Both the position numbers and the translations under genes were made by a program. A stretch of 64,000 nucleotides of DNA from Streptomyces sp. NRRL S-340 (GTDB lineage Bacteria; Actinomycetota; Actinomycetes; Streptomycetales; Streptomycetaceae): contig NZ_JOIY01000005.1 of NCBI RefSeq assembly GCF_000720185.1, forward strand, positions 152,719-216,718, read 5' to 3'. Position 1 is the first letter of the stretch; each line of letters opens with the position of its first letter. Below are positions 16,972-26,809 of this stretch, piece by piece. The notes beneath the pieces are model-generated. The model was not told the DNA's origin, did not search any database, and worked only from the letters and a program-made list of their open reading frames with translations.

Positions 16972-18174
16972 TCACCGGGGGAGGCGGGCCAGTGCCGTCA
17001 GCAGCCGGTCGACGTCCTCGGCGCTGCTGTACGGCGCCAGTCCCACCCGTACGCCGCCCTCGTCGCCCAGACCGAGGCGGCGCGAGGCCTCCACCGCGTA
17101 GAAGGACCCGGCGGGGGCGTCCACCGCGTGCGCGGCCAGATGCCGGGAGACCTCGGCCGGGCGCAGGCCGGCCACCGTGAACAGGAGCGTCGGCGTGCGC
17201 CGCGCGGCCCGCGAGTGCACGGTGATCCCGCCCAGGTCCGCCAGACCCCGCTCGATCCGCTCGCGCAGCGCCTCCTCGTGGGCCTCCAGCGCCGCGAAGG
17301 AAGCGGTCAGCCGTTCCCGGCGACCGCCCCGCGCCCCGGGTTCCAGGCCGGCGAGGAAGTCCACCGCGGCACGGGCGCCGGCCAGCAACTCGTAGGGCAG
17401 CGTGCCCAGTTCGAAGCGTTCGGGGACGGCGTCGCTGGAGGGCAGCAGTTTGTCGGGACGGAGGGTCTCCAGGAACGAGGGCCTTGCCGCCAGGACGCCA
17501 AGGTGCGGGCCGAGGAACTTGTAGGGCGAGCACACCAGCGTGTCCGCGCCCCAGGCGGCCAGGTCGACCGCCGCGTGCGCGGCGTAGTGCACGGCGTCCA
17601 CGTGCAGCAGCGCGCCGGCCTCGTGCGCCAGGTGCGCGAGGGCCGGGACGTCGGGGCGGGTGCCGATCAGGTTGGACGCGGCGGTGACGGCGACCAGCCG
17701 CGTGCGCGGGGACAGGACGTCCGCCAGGTGCTCGGGGCGCAGCTCCCCGGAGTCCGGGTCGAAGTCCGCCCAGCGCACCCGCGCGCCGACCGCCTCGGCG
17801 GCCTGCACCCACGGCCGGATGTCGCTGTCGTGGTCGAGGCGGGTGACCACCACCTCGTCGCCCGGCGCCCAGGTCCGGGCGAGCGTACGGGACAGGTCGT
17901 ACGTCAACTGGGTGGCGCTGCGGCCGAAGACGACACCTCGCGGGTCGACCCCGAGCAGGTCGGCCAGGGCGCCGCGGGCCCGCGTGACGATGTCGTCCGC
18001 GTTGCGCTCGCCCTCCGTGGTCCGGCCCCGGTTGGCGAGCGGTCCGGCCAGGGCCTCGGCGACGGCGTCGATGACCGGCTGCGGCGTCTGGGTGCCGCCG
18101 GGCGCGTCGAAGCGCGCCGAGCCGGACTTCAGCGCCGGGACCTGGGAGCGGATGACGTCGACGTCGAGGGACAT
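16972..18174 (-). CDS. Cysteine desulfurase-like class V aminotransferase
   Basis: A 400-residue fold-I PLP enzyme resembling the cysteine desulfurase-like subfamily. Seen are ANRGRTTEGERNADD, FGRSATQLTYDLSRTLA, the cofactor aspartate in HVDAVHYAAH and the PLP lysine K219 in CSPYKFLGPHLG. The conserved active-site cysteine loop of true IscS/SufS proteins is not evident, so sulfur transfer is uncertain; another beta-elimination or transamination is possible. The ATG at 18174 has AGGAGG 5 nt upstream. It is divergent from the NCS1 permease gene and shares the intergenic operator region. Confidence 0.8.
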   Translation of the reverse strand: MSLDVDVIRSQVPALKSGSARFDAPGGTQTPQPVIDAVAEALAGPLANRGRTTEGERNADDIVTRARGALADLLGVDPRGVVFGRSATQLTYDLSRTLARTWAPGDEVVVTRLDHDSDIRPWVQAAEAVGARVRWADFDPDSGELRPEHLADVLSPRTRLVAVTAASNLIGTRPDVPALAHLAHEAGALLHVDAVHYAAHAAVDLAAWGADTLVCSPYKFLGPHLGVLAARPSFLETLRPDKLLPSSDAVPERFELGTLPYELLAGARAAVDFLAGLEPGARGGRRERLTASFAALEAHEEALRERIERGLADLGGITVHSRAARRTPTLLFTVAGLRPAEVSRHLAAHAVDAPAGSFYAVEASRRLGLGDEGGVRVGLAPYSSAEDVDRLLTALARLPR

Positions 18175-18280
18175 GCGGCCTCCTGGTGGGCGCGGACGGC
18201 TCCGGCCCGCGCCGGCTGACGCGGTCGTGCACATGATCGCAGCTCCGGCCGGCGGAGGGCATGTCTCCACCACCCGAAAA

Positions 18281-18339
18281 AAATGGTATTCCATTTTCCG
18301 GCAGAACCCTTGACGGTGCTCGCGGGCGCTCATTACGTT
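18281..18339 (+). promoter_or_regulatory. Operator and promoter of the permease operon
   Basis: AAATGG-TATT-CCATTT (18281-18296) is a perfect dyad whose core TGGTATTCCA resembles FCD-type GntR operators. TTGACG (18310-18315) and TACGTT (18334-18339, 18-bp spacer) form the promoter. The GntR at 20819 is the candidate repressor. Confidence 0.6.
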
Positions 18340-18411
18340 CTGGGCCACGGAAGCGCTCTTCCGTTTCGTGGAAATCCTCCGAGTTCCCTCTCCCCGACCC
18401 AGGAGTCCTGC

Positions 18412-19896
18412 ATGACTGCCCTGGAAGACCGGTCGTCCGTGGAGACCGGTGGCACCGCCACCAGTTCCGCCCTCTACACCTACGACCTCGCCCCGACGAA
18501 ACGGGAAGGGCGCCGCTGGGGCGCCTACAACGTCTTCACCCTCTGGGCCAACGACGTGCACAGTCTCGGCAACTACGCGTTCGCCATCGGCCTGTTCGCG
18601 CTCGGCCTGAACGTGTGGGGCATCCTGGCCGCCTTCGCGCTCGCCTCCGTCCTGCTCTTCCTCCTGCTCACGCTCTCCGGGTTCATGGGACACAAGACGG
18701 GCGTCCCCTTCCCGGTCATGAGCCGTATCGCCTTCGGCGTCAAAGGCGCGAAGATGCCGGCCGCCGTCCGCGGTGTCGTCGCCATCGCCTGGTTTGGTAT
18801 CCAGACCTATCTCGCCTCGGCCGTCCTGAGCACCCTCCTGGTCGCCATGTTCCCCGGACTGAGCCGGCTGGACACCCACTCCCTGCTCGGCCAGTCGGCG
18901 CTCGGCTGGATCACGTTCCTGGCGCTGTGGGGCCTTCAGGTGCTCATCGTCAGCTACGGCATGCAGATGATCCGCCGCTACATGGCCTTCGCCGCACCCA
19001 CCACGCTGCTCACCATGTGCGCCCTGGCGGTGTGGATGTTCGTCCGCGCGGGCGGCTCGGTCTCCCTCGACGACGGGAAGCCGCTGACCGGCGGCGCCAT
19101 GTGGCTCCAGGTTTTCCAGGCCGCCGCGCTGTGGGTGGTGATCTACGGGACGTTCGTCCTCAACTTCTGCGACTTCACCCGCTCCGCGCGCAGCCGCGGC
19201 GCCATCGTCCGCGGCAACGTCATCGGCATCCCGGTCAACATGCTCTTCTTCGCCTGCATCGTCGCGGTCCTCAGCGGGGCCCAGTTCAAGCTCGACGGAC
19301 GCGTCATCACCAGCCCAACCGACATCGTCCGGACCATCCCGAACATGTTCCTGCTGGCCGTCGCCTCGCTCGCGCTGATCGCCCTGACCGTCGCGGTGAA
19401 TCTGCTGGCCAACTTCGTGGCCCCCATCTACGCCCTGGTCAACCTGTTCCCCCGACGGCTCGACTTCCGCAGGGCCGGCCTGGTGAGCGCGGGCCTCGGC
19501 CTCGTCATCACCCCCTGGAACCTGTACAACAGCCCGGTCGCGGTGAACTACTTCCTCGGCGGCCTCGGCGCCCTGCTCGGCCCCCTGTTCGGCGTGATCA
19601 TGGCGGACTACTGGATGCTGCGGAAGTCCCGGGTGAACGTGCCCGCCCTCTACACCGAGGACGCGGACGCCGACTACCACTACCGGCGCGGCTACAACCC
19701 GCGCGCCGTCGCCGCGTTCGTGCCGAGCGCGGCCGTCGCCGTCGCGGTCGCCCTGGTGCCCGTCTTCCACACCCTCGCCGGATTCTCCTGGTTCGTCGGC
19801 GCGCTCCTCGCCGCCGCGCTGTACACGGTCCTCGCCGACCGCACCGCACCCGTCCGCGACCTGGACGGCGAGGCCATCGCCGTCGCCGCCGAATAG
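18412..19896 (+). CDS. NCS1 family nucleobase/hydantoin/allantoin permease
   Basis: A 494-residue transporter with about 12 TM segments. The N-terminal consensus (GRRWGAYNVFTLWANDVHSLGNYAFAIGL) and FPVMSRIAFGVKGAK are typical of the Mhp1/PucI-like NCS1 symporters, as is NFCDFTRSARSRGAIVRGN in the middle. The family imports purines, pyrimidines, allantoin or hydantoins with Na+ or H+. The ATG at 18412 has AGGAGT 7 nt upstream. A racemase-family gene and a GntR regulator follow on the same strand, pointing to uptake and use of a hydantoin or ureide. Confidence 0.9.
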   Translation: MTALEDRSSVETGGTATSSALYTYDLAPTKREGRRWGAYNVFTLWANDVHSLGNYAFAIGLFALGLNVWGILAAFALASVLLFLLLTLSGFMGHKTGVPFPVMSRIAFGVKGAKMPAAVRGVVAIAWFGIQTYLASAVLSTLLVAMFPGLSRLDTHSLLGQSALGWITFLALWGLQVLIVSYGMQMIRRYMAFAAPTTLLTMCALAVWMFVRAGGSVSLDDGKPLTGGAMWLQVFQAAALWVVIYGTFVLNFCDFTRSARSRGAIVRGNVIGIPVNMLFFACIVAVLSGAQFKLDGRVITSPTDIVRTIPNMFLLAVASLALIALTVAVNLLANFVAPIYALVNLFPRRLDFRRAGLVSAGLGLVITPWNLYNSPVAVNYFLGGLGALLGPLFGVIMADYWMLRKSRVNVPALYTEDADADYHYRRGYNPRAVAAFVPSAAVAVAVALVPVFHTLAGFSWFVGALLAAALYTVLADRTAPVRDLDGEAIAVAAE

Positions 19897-19928
19897 CCCG
19901 CCCGAGCAGAAGGCCGGAGCCCGCTCCC

Positions 19929-20654
19929 ATGCGCATCCTCGTCGTCAACGTCAACACCACGCAGTCCATCACCGACGCGATCGGCAGGCAGGCGGCCGAG
20001 GCCGCTTCACCGGGCACGGAGATCGTGCCGCTGACCCCCTCCTTCGGCGCGGAGTCCGTCGAGGGCAACTACGAGAGCTACCTCGCGGCCGTCGCCGTCA
20101 TGGAGACCGTCCGCGCCCACCCCGGACCGTACGACGCGGTGATCCAGGCCGGGTACGGCGAACACGGCCGCGAAGGACTCCAGGAGCTGCTCGACGTCCC
20201 GGTCGTCGACATCACCGAGGCGGCGGCCAGCACCGCCCGGTTCCTGGGCCGCCGCTACTCCGTCGTCACCACCCTCGACCGCACGGTCCCCCTGATCGAG
20301 GAGCGCCTGGAGGTGGCCGGACTGAGCGCGAGATGCGCCTCCGTCCGCGCCACCGGACTCCCCGTGCTCGCCCTCGAACAGGACGAGCGGGCCGCCGCGG
20401 ACGCCATCGCCGAACAGTCCGTGCGCGCGGTGGCCGACGACCGCGCCGAGGTGATCTGCCTGGGCTGCGGGGGCATGGCCGGCCTCGCCGGACAGGTCGC
20501 GGACCGTACCGGAGTCCCGGTCGTCGACGGGGTGAGCGCCGCCGTGACCGTCGCCGAGTCACTGGTCCGCCTGGGCCTGTCCACCTCCAAGGTGCGCACC
20601 TACGCCCCGCCCCGGCCCAAGCGGTTCGCCAACTGGCCGCCGGCGGCAGGCTGA
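19929..20654 (+). CDS. Asp/Glu/hydantoin racemase-family protein lacking the first catalytic Cys
   Basis: A 241-residue member of the Asp/Glu racemase superfamily closest to hydantoin/allantoin racemases (MRILVVNVNTTQSITDAIG; EGNYESYLAAVAVME). The second catalytic cysteine is kept in VICLGCGGMAG. At the first site, where racemases have a CFGDPG-like loop, this protein reads QAGYGEHGREG, so the first cysteine is absent. A one-base racemase seems unlikely; a hydrolase, isomerase or decarboxylase-like (arylmalonate decarboxylase) reaction is possible. It starts 32 bp after the permease and shares its operon. Confidence 0.8.
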   Translation: MRILVVNVNTTQSITDAIGRQAAEAASPGTEIVPLTPSFGAESVEGNYESYLAAVAVMETVRAHPGPYDAVIQAGYGEHGREGLQELLDVPVVDITEAAASTARFLGRRYSVVTTLDRTVPLIEERLEVAGLSARCASVRATGLPVLALEQDERAAADAIAEQSVRAVADDRAEVICLGCGGMAGLAGQVADRTGVPVVDGVSAAVTVAESLVRLGLSTSKVRTYAPPRPKRFANWPPAAG

Positions 20655-20818
20655 CCCGTCGCACCGGCCGGTCCGCCAGGCCCGGCGGCCTCCCGTCGCT
20701 CCCCGGCCCGGCGGTGCGCCGTCCGGGCCGCGGGGTATCCTGACGGGCCGCCCGGCTGCTTCGCCGCACGGACGCAGACGGTGCCGGAACGGGACGGGAC
20801 GGGAGACGAAGGACCGAG

Positions 20819-21475
20819 ATGACGGCGTCAGGGGACTACGTGCCCGAGTCCGAGCGGGTGACGCGGCAGTTGCGCGACGAGATCCTCGACGGAGTACGGC
20901 GGCCCGGCAGCCGTCTGGTCGAACGCGAACTCGCCGAGGCGCTCGGCGTGAGCCGGCTGCCCGTCCGCGAGGCGCTCAAGACCCTGGTGGCCGAGGGCCT
21001 GGTGACGCCGCGTCCGCGGAGCTGGGCCGTGGTGCGCGAGTTCACCGCAAGCGACGTCGCCGACCTCGACGAGGTCCGTTCGGCCCTGGAGACCCTCTCC
21101 TTCCGGCTCGCCGCACAGCGCCACACACGCGACGGCCTGCGCCGGCTGCGCGCGGACCTGGACGCCGAGCTGGAGGCGGCCCGCTCCGGCGACGCCGTGC
21201 GGGCACGCCGGGCCGCGGCCGACTTCCACCAGACCGTCACCACGCTGGCCGCCAACGAACTGCTCAACGAACTCGACCGCGTCCTCAGCAGCCGCATGCG
21301 GTGGTTCCGGGGCCAGCACGACGACCTGCTGGGTGTGGCCCTGGAGCACGAGGCCCTCTACCAGGCCATCGCGGAACGCGACGTCGAGCGGGTCGGAACA
21401 CTCGTCCTCAGCCACCTGGCGACCGGCCGCAGCGCGGCCCTGGGCCACCGCGGCCAGGAGCGCGACCAGGACTGA
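20819..21475 (+). CDS. GntR family (FCD) regulator
   Basis: A 218-residue GntR regulator: winged HTH at residues 10-75 (LVERELAEALGVSRLPVREALKTL) followed by an all-helical FCD effector domain (FTASDVADLDEVRSALETL; a metal-binding pattern is suggested by DFHQTVTTLA and HEALYQAI). It lies 164 bp after the racemase-family gene on the same strand. The dyad AAATGG-TATT-CCATTT before the permease gene is its likely operator. Ligands of FCD regulators are usually the transported acid or amide. Confidence 0.85.
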   Translation: MTASGDYVPESERVTRQLRDEILDGVRRPGSRLVERELAEALGVSRLPVREALKTLVAEGLVTPRPRSWAVVREFTASDVADLDEVRSALETLSFRLAAQRHTRDGLRRLRADLDAELEAARSGDAVRARRAAADFHQTVTTLAANELLNELDRVLSSRMRWFRGQHDDLLGVALEHEALYQAIAERDVERVGTLVLSHLATGRSAALGHRGQERDQD

Positions 21476-21513
21476 GCGGGGGCCGACCGGAGTGCCGCGG
21501 CGCACGGCGGCCG

Positions 21514-22485
21514 CTAGCGGCGGCCCGACGCCGGCCGGTCCGCCTCCCGTCCGGCCCGGTCCGCCTCGCGTTCGGCCCGGCGGGCCTCCCGCTCGGCCCC
21601 GGTGAGGGCGTCGGCGGCCGTCCGCAGCCGCCCCTCGGCCTCCTCCCGCTCCCGTTCGGCCCGCCGCAGTCCCTCACGGGCCCGCCGCAGCTCCTCACCG
21701 GCCCGGCGCACCTCCTCCTCGGCGGCGGACACCCGCTCACCGGCCTGGTCGCACCGGTCGCCCGCCCGCCGCGCCCGCGCGTCGGCCTCGGCGTGCTCCT
21801 CCCGCAGGGCACGCAGCCGCTCCGCGGCCTCCTCGGCCGCCTTCCCGGCCGCCGCGAGCCGCGTCCGCCGCTTCCGGCGCCGCTCGTCCAGTTCGTCCTT
21901 CGTCCGGGACCGGGCCGGTGCGCCCGCGGCAGCCGGACGGCGCGCCGCCGGGGCGGCCCCCGCCTCCGGGCCGGTGCCGCCGGGGAACGCCGACGGCGGC
22001 GTGAGCGCGCTGTGCAGCCGGCCGGCGGCCCACAGACCGGCGGCGTCCGGGTCGCTGAGCACGGCGCGCAGGGTGGACTCCAGCTCCTGGCGCACCGCGC
22101 CGGACAGCGGGTGCCCCGCGTCCCGGGCGAGCTGCGCCGCCTGCCCGGACAGCGCGGCGACGACACGCTGCCGCCGAGCGGACAACTCACGCAGCCCGTC
22201 GGCGTCCAGGGTGCGGTACGCCTCGCGCAGCGCCCGGCCCAGCTGGAGGAACTGTTCGCTCTCCGCCGGGCGGGAGCGCAGCAGCAGGTTGGCCGCCCAG
22301 GCAGCCAGGGTGGGCCGCCGGGCGGCATGGATGCGGCGGGCGTCCTCGGCACGCCCGTCGGCCCTGGCCGCGCCCGCCAGTTCCTCCCGGCGGGCGACGA
22401 AGCCGGCCGGCGGCACGGTGTAGAGGTCGTCGAGGGCCGCCTCGGCCCCGTGCCCCGTGCCACCGCGGCCGTTCTCGCGCTTCAT
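21514..22485 (-). CDS. Coiled-coil protein of unknown function
   Basis: A 323-residue protein starting MKRENGRGG. Residues 15-130 form a conserved-looking helical domain (FVARREELAGAARADG; TLAAWAANLLLRSRP). From about residue 195 the sequence is a long charged coiled coil dominated by Arg, Glu and Ala, including 80 residues of RRAE-type heptads. I recognise it as a type of actinobacterial hypothetical protein often annotated only as coiled-coil. It has no signal peptide. It stands convergent to the GntR gene and upstream of nothing obvious; function unknown. Confidence 0.7.
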   Translation of the reverse strand: MKRENGRGGTGHGAEAALDDLYTVPPAGFVARREELAGAARADGRAEDARRIHAARRPTLAAWAANLLLRSRPAESEQFLQLGRALREAYRTLDADGLRELSARRQRVVAALSGQAAQLARDAGHPLSGAVRQELESTLRAVLSDPDAAGLWAAGRLHSALTPPSAFPGGTGPEAGAAPAARRPAAAGAPARSRTKDELDERRRKRRTRLAAAGKAAEEAAERLRALREEHAEADARARRAGDRCDQAGERVSAAEEEVRRAGEELRRAREGLRRAEREREEAEGRLRTAADALTGAEREARRAEREADRAGREADRPASGRR

Positions 22486-22589
22486 GATCCCCAGGCTCCA
22501 CCGCCCGGGACCGTCCCGCATCCGCAAGGGGCCCGGGCCGCGCGTGCCGCCGCGGCACTCCTGGGACCGGCTGGAGCGGCTCGCTCGCG

Positions 22590-23531
22590 TCAGGTCTTGC
22601 GCAGGTCGGGCGCGGGGACGCCGAGGAGCAGACGGCGCACCGCGTCCCAGGCGGCGCGCAGGGCACGGGCCACCGCGGGCGGGTCGCTGCCCATGATCCG
22701 CACCCACGCGCCGCAGTCGTCGGGCAGCATGCTCACCCCGAAGGCCTGGCCTGCGGTGCGCAACGCCTCGTGCAGGGTGTCGGCGACCTCACCGGCGGCG
22801 GCGAGCGGCGTGAGCACGAACAGCGTGGCCATCAGGTCGTGGCCGCCGAAGACGGCCGGGCCGGTGACCGAGCCGGGCTCCCGCGGATCCAGCCGTACGG
22901 TGTCCAGGACCAGCAGGTCGCCGTCGGGCCGCGTGATCTCCAGGTCGCTGAACAGCATGCGGTAGGCGTGCCGTTCACCGCGCGCCAGCCGTCCGGCCGT
23001 GATCGTCTCGCCCAGCAGGACGGTGGCCGTCGGGTCCGCGGTCACCAGGGTCTGCTGGTAGAAGCGGGCGTCGCGGTAGGGGATCAGCGGGTCGGGCAGG
23101 TACTCGACGTAACTGTCCGCGCCGGCAGTGAGGTGGACGACCTGCGTGGCGTGGTCGAACTCCACCCGGTGCAGCTTCGTGGCCGCCTGCGTCGTCAGGT
23201 GCACGGCGGTGCCCGGACCGCAGTCGACGTCGATGCGGTTGCGGTCGGCCTGGACGATGCCGCCGCCGGTGGACATCAGGTAGGTGAACGGCATGTCCGG
23301 CCGGAGGGGGTCCACGTACAGCGGCCGCATGATCTGCAGCGGCGACTTCTGGTAGCGGTGGACGAGTTCGGTGCGCTCGCCGACGCGGGCGTAGCGCAGT
23401 TCGAGCAGGCCGACCTTGCCGGGGCGCCCGGCGGCCAGGGTGTCCGCGGGGCCGGTCAGGCCGAGCATCCGGGCCGGAACCCGCCGGGGTTCGTAGTGTG
23501 CGGGATCCAGCCGCGCGGGCGCCTTCGTCAT
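22590..23531 (-). CDS. ureD: Urease accessory protein UreD
   Basis: A 313-residue UreD/UreH protein with the family blocks PFTYLMSTGGGIVQADRNRI, TTQAATKLHR and YLPDPLIPYRDARFYQ. UreD binds apo-urease and with UreF and UreG delivers nickel to the active site. The ATG at 23531 overlaps the ureG stop as ATGA, so it is coupled. It is the last gene of the urease operon. Family assignment is firm. Confidence 0.93.
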   Translation of the reverse strand: MTKAPARLDPAHYEPRRVPARMLGLTGPADTLAAGRPGKVGLLELRYARVGERTELVHRYQKSPLQIMRPLYVDPLRPDMPFTYLMSTGGGIVQADRNRIDVDCGPGTAVHLTTQAATKLHRVEFDHATQVVHLTAGADSYVEYLPDPLIPYRDARFYQQTLVTADPTATVLLGETITAGRLARGERHAYRMLFSDLEITRPDGDLLVLDTVRLDPREPGSVTGPAVFGGHDLMATLFVLTPLAAAGEVADTLHEALRTAGQAFGVSMLPDDCGAWVRIMGSDPPAVARALRAAWDAVRRLLLGVPAPDLRKT

Positions 23532-24235
23532 GCGGACGCCGCCGGAGCGCCGGCCGGCCGGGCCGCCTCGTGGGCCAGCACGAAGTCGGCGATGGTGTCC
23601 AGGCCCTGACCGGTGAGGGAGTTGGTGAGCACCACCGGCCGGCCCTCCCGGACGGTGTGGGCGTCCGCCTCCATCTGCGCAAGGTCGCAGCGCACGTACT
23701 GGGCGATGTCGACCTTGTTGATGACGAGCAGTTCGCACTCGGTGATGCCCGGGCCGCGCTTGCGGGGCATCTTGTCGCCCTCGGCGGTGTCCAGGACGAA
23801 CAGGAACAGGTCGACCAGGGCCGGGCTGAAGGTGAGCGTCAGGTTGTCGCCGCCGCTCTCGAAGAGCAGCGTGTCCACCTCGGGGAAGCGCTCCAGGATC
23901 TCGTCGGCCGCCGCCTGGTTCATCGTCGGGTCGTCCCGGACCGCGGTGTGCGGGCAGGCGCCGGTCTCCACGCCGACGATGCGGTCGGCGGCGAGGATTC
24001 CGTCCAGGGTGCGCCGCACGTGCGCGGCGTCCTCGGAGGTGTAGATGTCGTTGGTGATCACGGCGGGGGTGCGGCCGCGTTCGATGAGCACCGGGACGAG
24101 CGCCTCGATCAGCGCGGTCTTGCCCGAGCCGACCGGCCCGGCGACGCCCACGCGCAGCACACCGTCCTGGGGGCGCCGGACGAACTCGTCGTGGTCGTGG
24201 TGGTGCGAGCCCTTGACCTGGGTGGGGTCGTGCAT
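23528..24235 (-). CDS. ureG: Urease accessory GTPase UreG
   Basis: A 235-residue SIMIBI GTPase: Walker A GVAGPVGSGKTALIE, the nickel/zinc-binding CPH motif in VGVETGACPHTAVRDD, and NKVDIAQYV as the guanine-specificity site. The N-terminus has a short His-rich stretch (GSHHHDHDEF) that may store nickel. UreG hydrolyses GTP to load Ni2+ on the urease apoenzyme. It is coupled to ureD; ureF lies 57 bp upstream. Confidence 0.95.
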   Translation of the reverse strand: MHDPTQVKGSHHHDHDEFVRRPQDGVLRVGVAGPVGSGKTALIEALVPVLIERGRTPAVITNDIYTSEDAAHVRRTLDGILAADRIVGVETGACPHTAVRDDPTMNQAAADEILERFPEVDTLLFESGGDNLTLTFSPALVDLFLFVLDTAEGDKMPRKRGPGITECELLVINKVDIAQYVRCDLAQMEADAHTVREGRPVVLTNSLTGQGLDTIADFVLAHEAARPAGAPAASA

Positions 24236-24292
24236 GGTGATCCGTGCTCCTTGTCAGACGTGGTGGTTCTCGGTGGGGGTGGCAGCCGTGGC

Positions 24293-24991
24293 TCAGCTGG
24301 CGAACAGCCGGGCCTCGGCGCGTTCGTGGCGGCCCGCCATGACGTCGGCCACGGGGACGCATCCGCCGAGGTCGGCCAGTTCCCGGTGCAGCGCCGCCTC
24401 CACGGTCTCCTCGATGACCGGGGCGGCGCCGTGCAGGACGACCTGGGCCCGCCGGTGGTCGGTGAGCCGCAGCCGCAGGGCGGCGCCGACGAAGCTGGCC
24501 GCGAAGGCGAACAGCTCGCAGGTGACGGCCTGCCGCACGGTGAGGCCGTTGCCGGCGTGGACGACGCCGGCGACGACCGGCTGGCAGCCGCGCACCGCGC
24601 CGTCCCGGTACAGCGTCCGGTACCGCTCGATCGGCGCGGTGCCGTAGACCTCGCCCGCCAGGTCGAGCAGCTGCCGCCCGGTGCGCACGGCGGCCTGCCG
24701 CGCCTCACGGCCCAGCTTCGTGGCGTGCAGCCGCCGCTCCACGGCCACCACCTCGTCCCAGTCGTCCGCGCCGACCGCGCGGTGGGTGAGGGCGAGGGCG
24801 GTGGCGTCGGCCGGTCCCGCGCTGTGGCGGAGCAGGTCGTTCAGGAGGGCGGGCAGGGTGCGCGGGGTGACCGCACGGGCCTGCTGGAAGCCCTCCAGGC
24901 CGTGGGAGAGGGTGTAGTAGCCGCTGGGGAAGGCCGAGTCGGTGAGCTGGAGCCCGGTCAGCAGCGCCGGGATCGGCATCGGGTCGTTCAC
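24293..24991 (-). CDS. ureF: Urease accessory protein UreF
   Basis: A 232-residue all-helical UreF (LTDSAFPSGYYTLSHGLEGF is the diagnostic N-terminal block; HATKLGREARQAAVRTGRQLL follows). UreF couples UreG to UreD during nickel insertion. GTG 24991 is preceded by AGGAACGG; ATG 24979 four codons later is an alternative start. It lies 93 bp after ureC. Confidence 0.93.
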   Translation of the reverse strand: MNDPMPIPALLTGLQLTDSAFPSGYYTLSHGLEGFQQARAVTPRTLPALLNDLLRHSAGPADATALALTHRAVGADDWDEVVAVERRLHATKLGREARQAAVRTGRQLLDLAGEVYGTAPIERYRTLYRDGAVRGCQPVVAGVVHAGNGLTVRQAVTCELFAFAASFVGAALRLRLTDHRRAQVVLHGAAPVIEETVEAALHRELADLGGCVPVADVMAGRHERAEARLFAS

Positions 24992-25084
24992 GCCGGGTTT
25001 CCGTTCCTGCCGGACGGCCGTACGCCGGGACCGGCCGTGGGGCGCGCAGGGCACGCGGGGTGCCCTGCGCACCGTCGTGGGGGG

Positions 25085-26809
25085 TCAGACGATGTAGAAG
25101 AGCTGGTTGAGCGGGAGGCGCTCGGCCGGCTCGATGGTGGCGGGCTCGCCGTCCACGGTGACCTTGTACGTCTCCGGGTCGACCTCGATGCGCGGCAGCG
25201 CGTCGTTGCGGACCATGTGCTGCTTGCCGACGGTGCGGCAGCGCCGCACCGGCTCGACGCGCCGCCCGAGACCCAGTTCGCCGGGGACGCCGGCGGCGAT
25301 GGACGCCTGGGACATGAAGGTGACCGAGGTACGCTGCCGGGCCCGGCCCATGCTGCCGAACATCGGCCGGTAGTAGACCGGTTGGGGCGTCGGCAGGGAG
25401 GCGTTGGGGTCGCCCATCAGCGCCCAGTTCACCATGCCGCCCTTGATGATCAGCTTGGGCTTGGCGGCGAAGGAGTTGATCGGCCAGAGCACGATGTCGG
25501 CGAGCTTGCCGGGCTCCAGCGAGCCGATCACGTCGGAGGCGCCCACCGCGATCGCCGGGTTGATGGTGAGCTTGGCCAGGTACCGCAGGACACGCGCGTT
25601 GTCGTTGCGGGAGCTGTCCTCGGCCAGCGCGCCCCGCATCTCCTTGCAGTGGTGCGCGGTCTGGAAGGCACGGGAGAAGGACTCGCCGACCCGGCCCATG
25701 GCCTGGGAGTCGGAGGAGAAGATGCTGATCACGCCGAGGTCGTGCATCACCGTCTCGGCCGCGATGGTCTCCGCGCGCACCCGGCTGTCGGCGAACGACA
25801 CGTCCTCGGGGATGTCGCGGGACAGGTGGTGGCAGACCATCACCATGTCCAGCAGCTCGTCCACCGAGTTGATGGTGTACGGCAGCGTCGGGTTGGTGGA
25901 GGAGGGCAGCACGTTCGGCTCGCCCGCGACCCGCATGATGTCGGGGGCGTGCCCGCCGCCCGCGCCCTCGGTGTGGAAGGTGTGGATGGTCCGGCCATCG
26001 ATCGCGGACAGCGTGTCCTCGAAGAAACCGCCCTCGTTGAGGGTGTCGGTGTGGATGGCCATCTGCACGTCGTACTCGTCGGCGACGCTCAGCGCGTTGT
26101 CGATGGTGGCGGGGGTGGCGCCCCAGTCCTCGTGCACCTTCAGACCGGCCACGCCCGCCTCGACCTGCTCGCGCAGCGCCTCGGGCAGACTGCCGTTGCC
26201 CTTGCCGAGCAGACCCACGTTGACCGGCAGGTCCTCGACCGCCTCCAGCATGCGGTGGATGTTCCACGGGCCGGGGGTGCAGGTGGTGCCGTTGCTGCCG
26301 TCGGTGGGGCCGGTGCCGCCGCCGAAGAACGTGGTGATGCCGTTGGACAGGCCCTCCTGGGCCTGCTGCGGCGAGATGAAGTGGATGTGCGTGTCGACGC
26401 CGCCGGCGGTGGCGATCAGGTGCTCGCCGGAGATCACCTCGGTGCCCGGACCGATGACCAGCTTGGGGTCGACACCGTTCTGCGCGTGCGGGTTGCCGAC
26501 CTTGCCGACGCCGACGATCAGACCGTCGCGGACCCCGATGTCGCCCTTGACGACACCCAGCACCGCATCGAGCACCACCACGTTGGTGATGACCAGGTCC
26601 AGCGCGCCCTCGCGGTTCAGCGCCGCGGGGTCCTGGGCCATGCCGTCGCGGATGGCCTTGCCGCCGCCGTAGACGGCCTCGTCGCCGTAGGAGCCGGCGT
26701 TGTAGTCGTGCTCGACCTCCACCACCAGGTTGGTGTCGGCGAGGTGGAACCGGTCGCCCACGGTGGGGCCGAACAGGTCCGTGTACTGCTTGCGCGGGAT
26801 GATCGCCAT
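25085..26809 (-). CDS. ureC: Urease alpha subunit UreC
   Basis: A 574-residue urease catalytic subunit, full length. The nickel-ligand histidines are in [12 protein letters not shown], the carbamylated lysine is in [13 protein letters not shown] (near residue 223), and the mobile flap with catalytic Cys-His is in [15 protein letters not shown]. It hydrolyses urea to ammonia and carbamate in the cytosol. The N-terminus [21 protein letters not shown] is standard. The ATG overlaps the ureB stop by one base (TGATG). Confidence 0.97.
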   Translation of the reverse strand: MAIIPRKQYTDLFGPTVGDRFHLADTNLVVEVEHDYNAGSYGDEAVYGGGKAIRDGMAQDPAALNREGALDLVITNVVVLDAVLGVVKGDIGVRDGLIVGVGKVGNPHAQNGVDPKLVIGPGTEVISGEHLIATAGGVDTHIHFISPQQAQEGLSNGITTFFGGGTGPTDGSNGTTCTPGPWNIHRMLEAVEDLPVNVGLLGKGNGSLPEALREQVEAGVAGLKVHEDWGATPATIDNALSVADEYDVQMAIHTDTLNEGGFFEDTLSAIDGRTIHTFHTEGAGGGHAPDIMRVAGEPNVLPSSTNPTLPYTINSVDELLDMVMVCHHLSRDIPEDVSFADSRVRAETIAAETVMHDLGVISIFSSDSQAMGRVGESFSRAFQTAHHCKEMRGALAEDSSRNDNARVLRYLAKLTINPAIAVGASDVIGSLEPGKLADIVLWPINSFAAKPKLIIKGGMVNWALMGDPNASLPTPQPVYYRPMFGSMGRARQRTSVTFMSQASIAAGVPGELGLGRRVEPVRRCRTVGKQHMVRNDALPRIEVDPETYKVTVDGEPATIEPAERLPLNQLFYIV

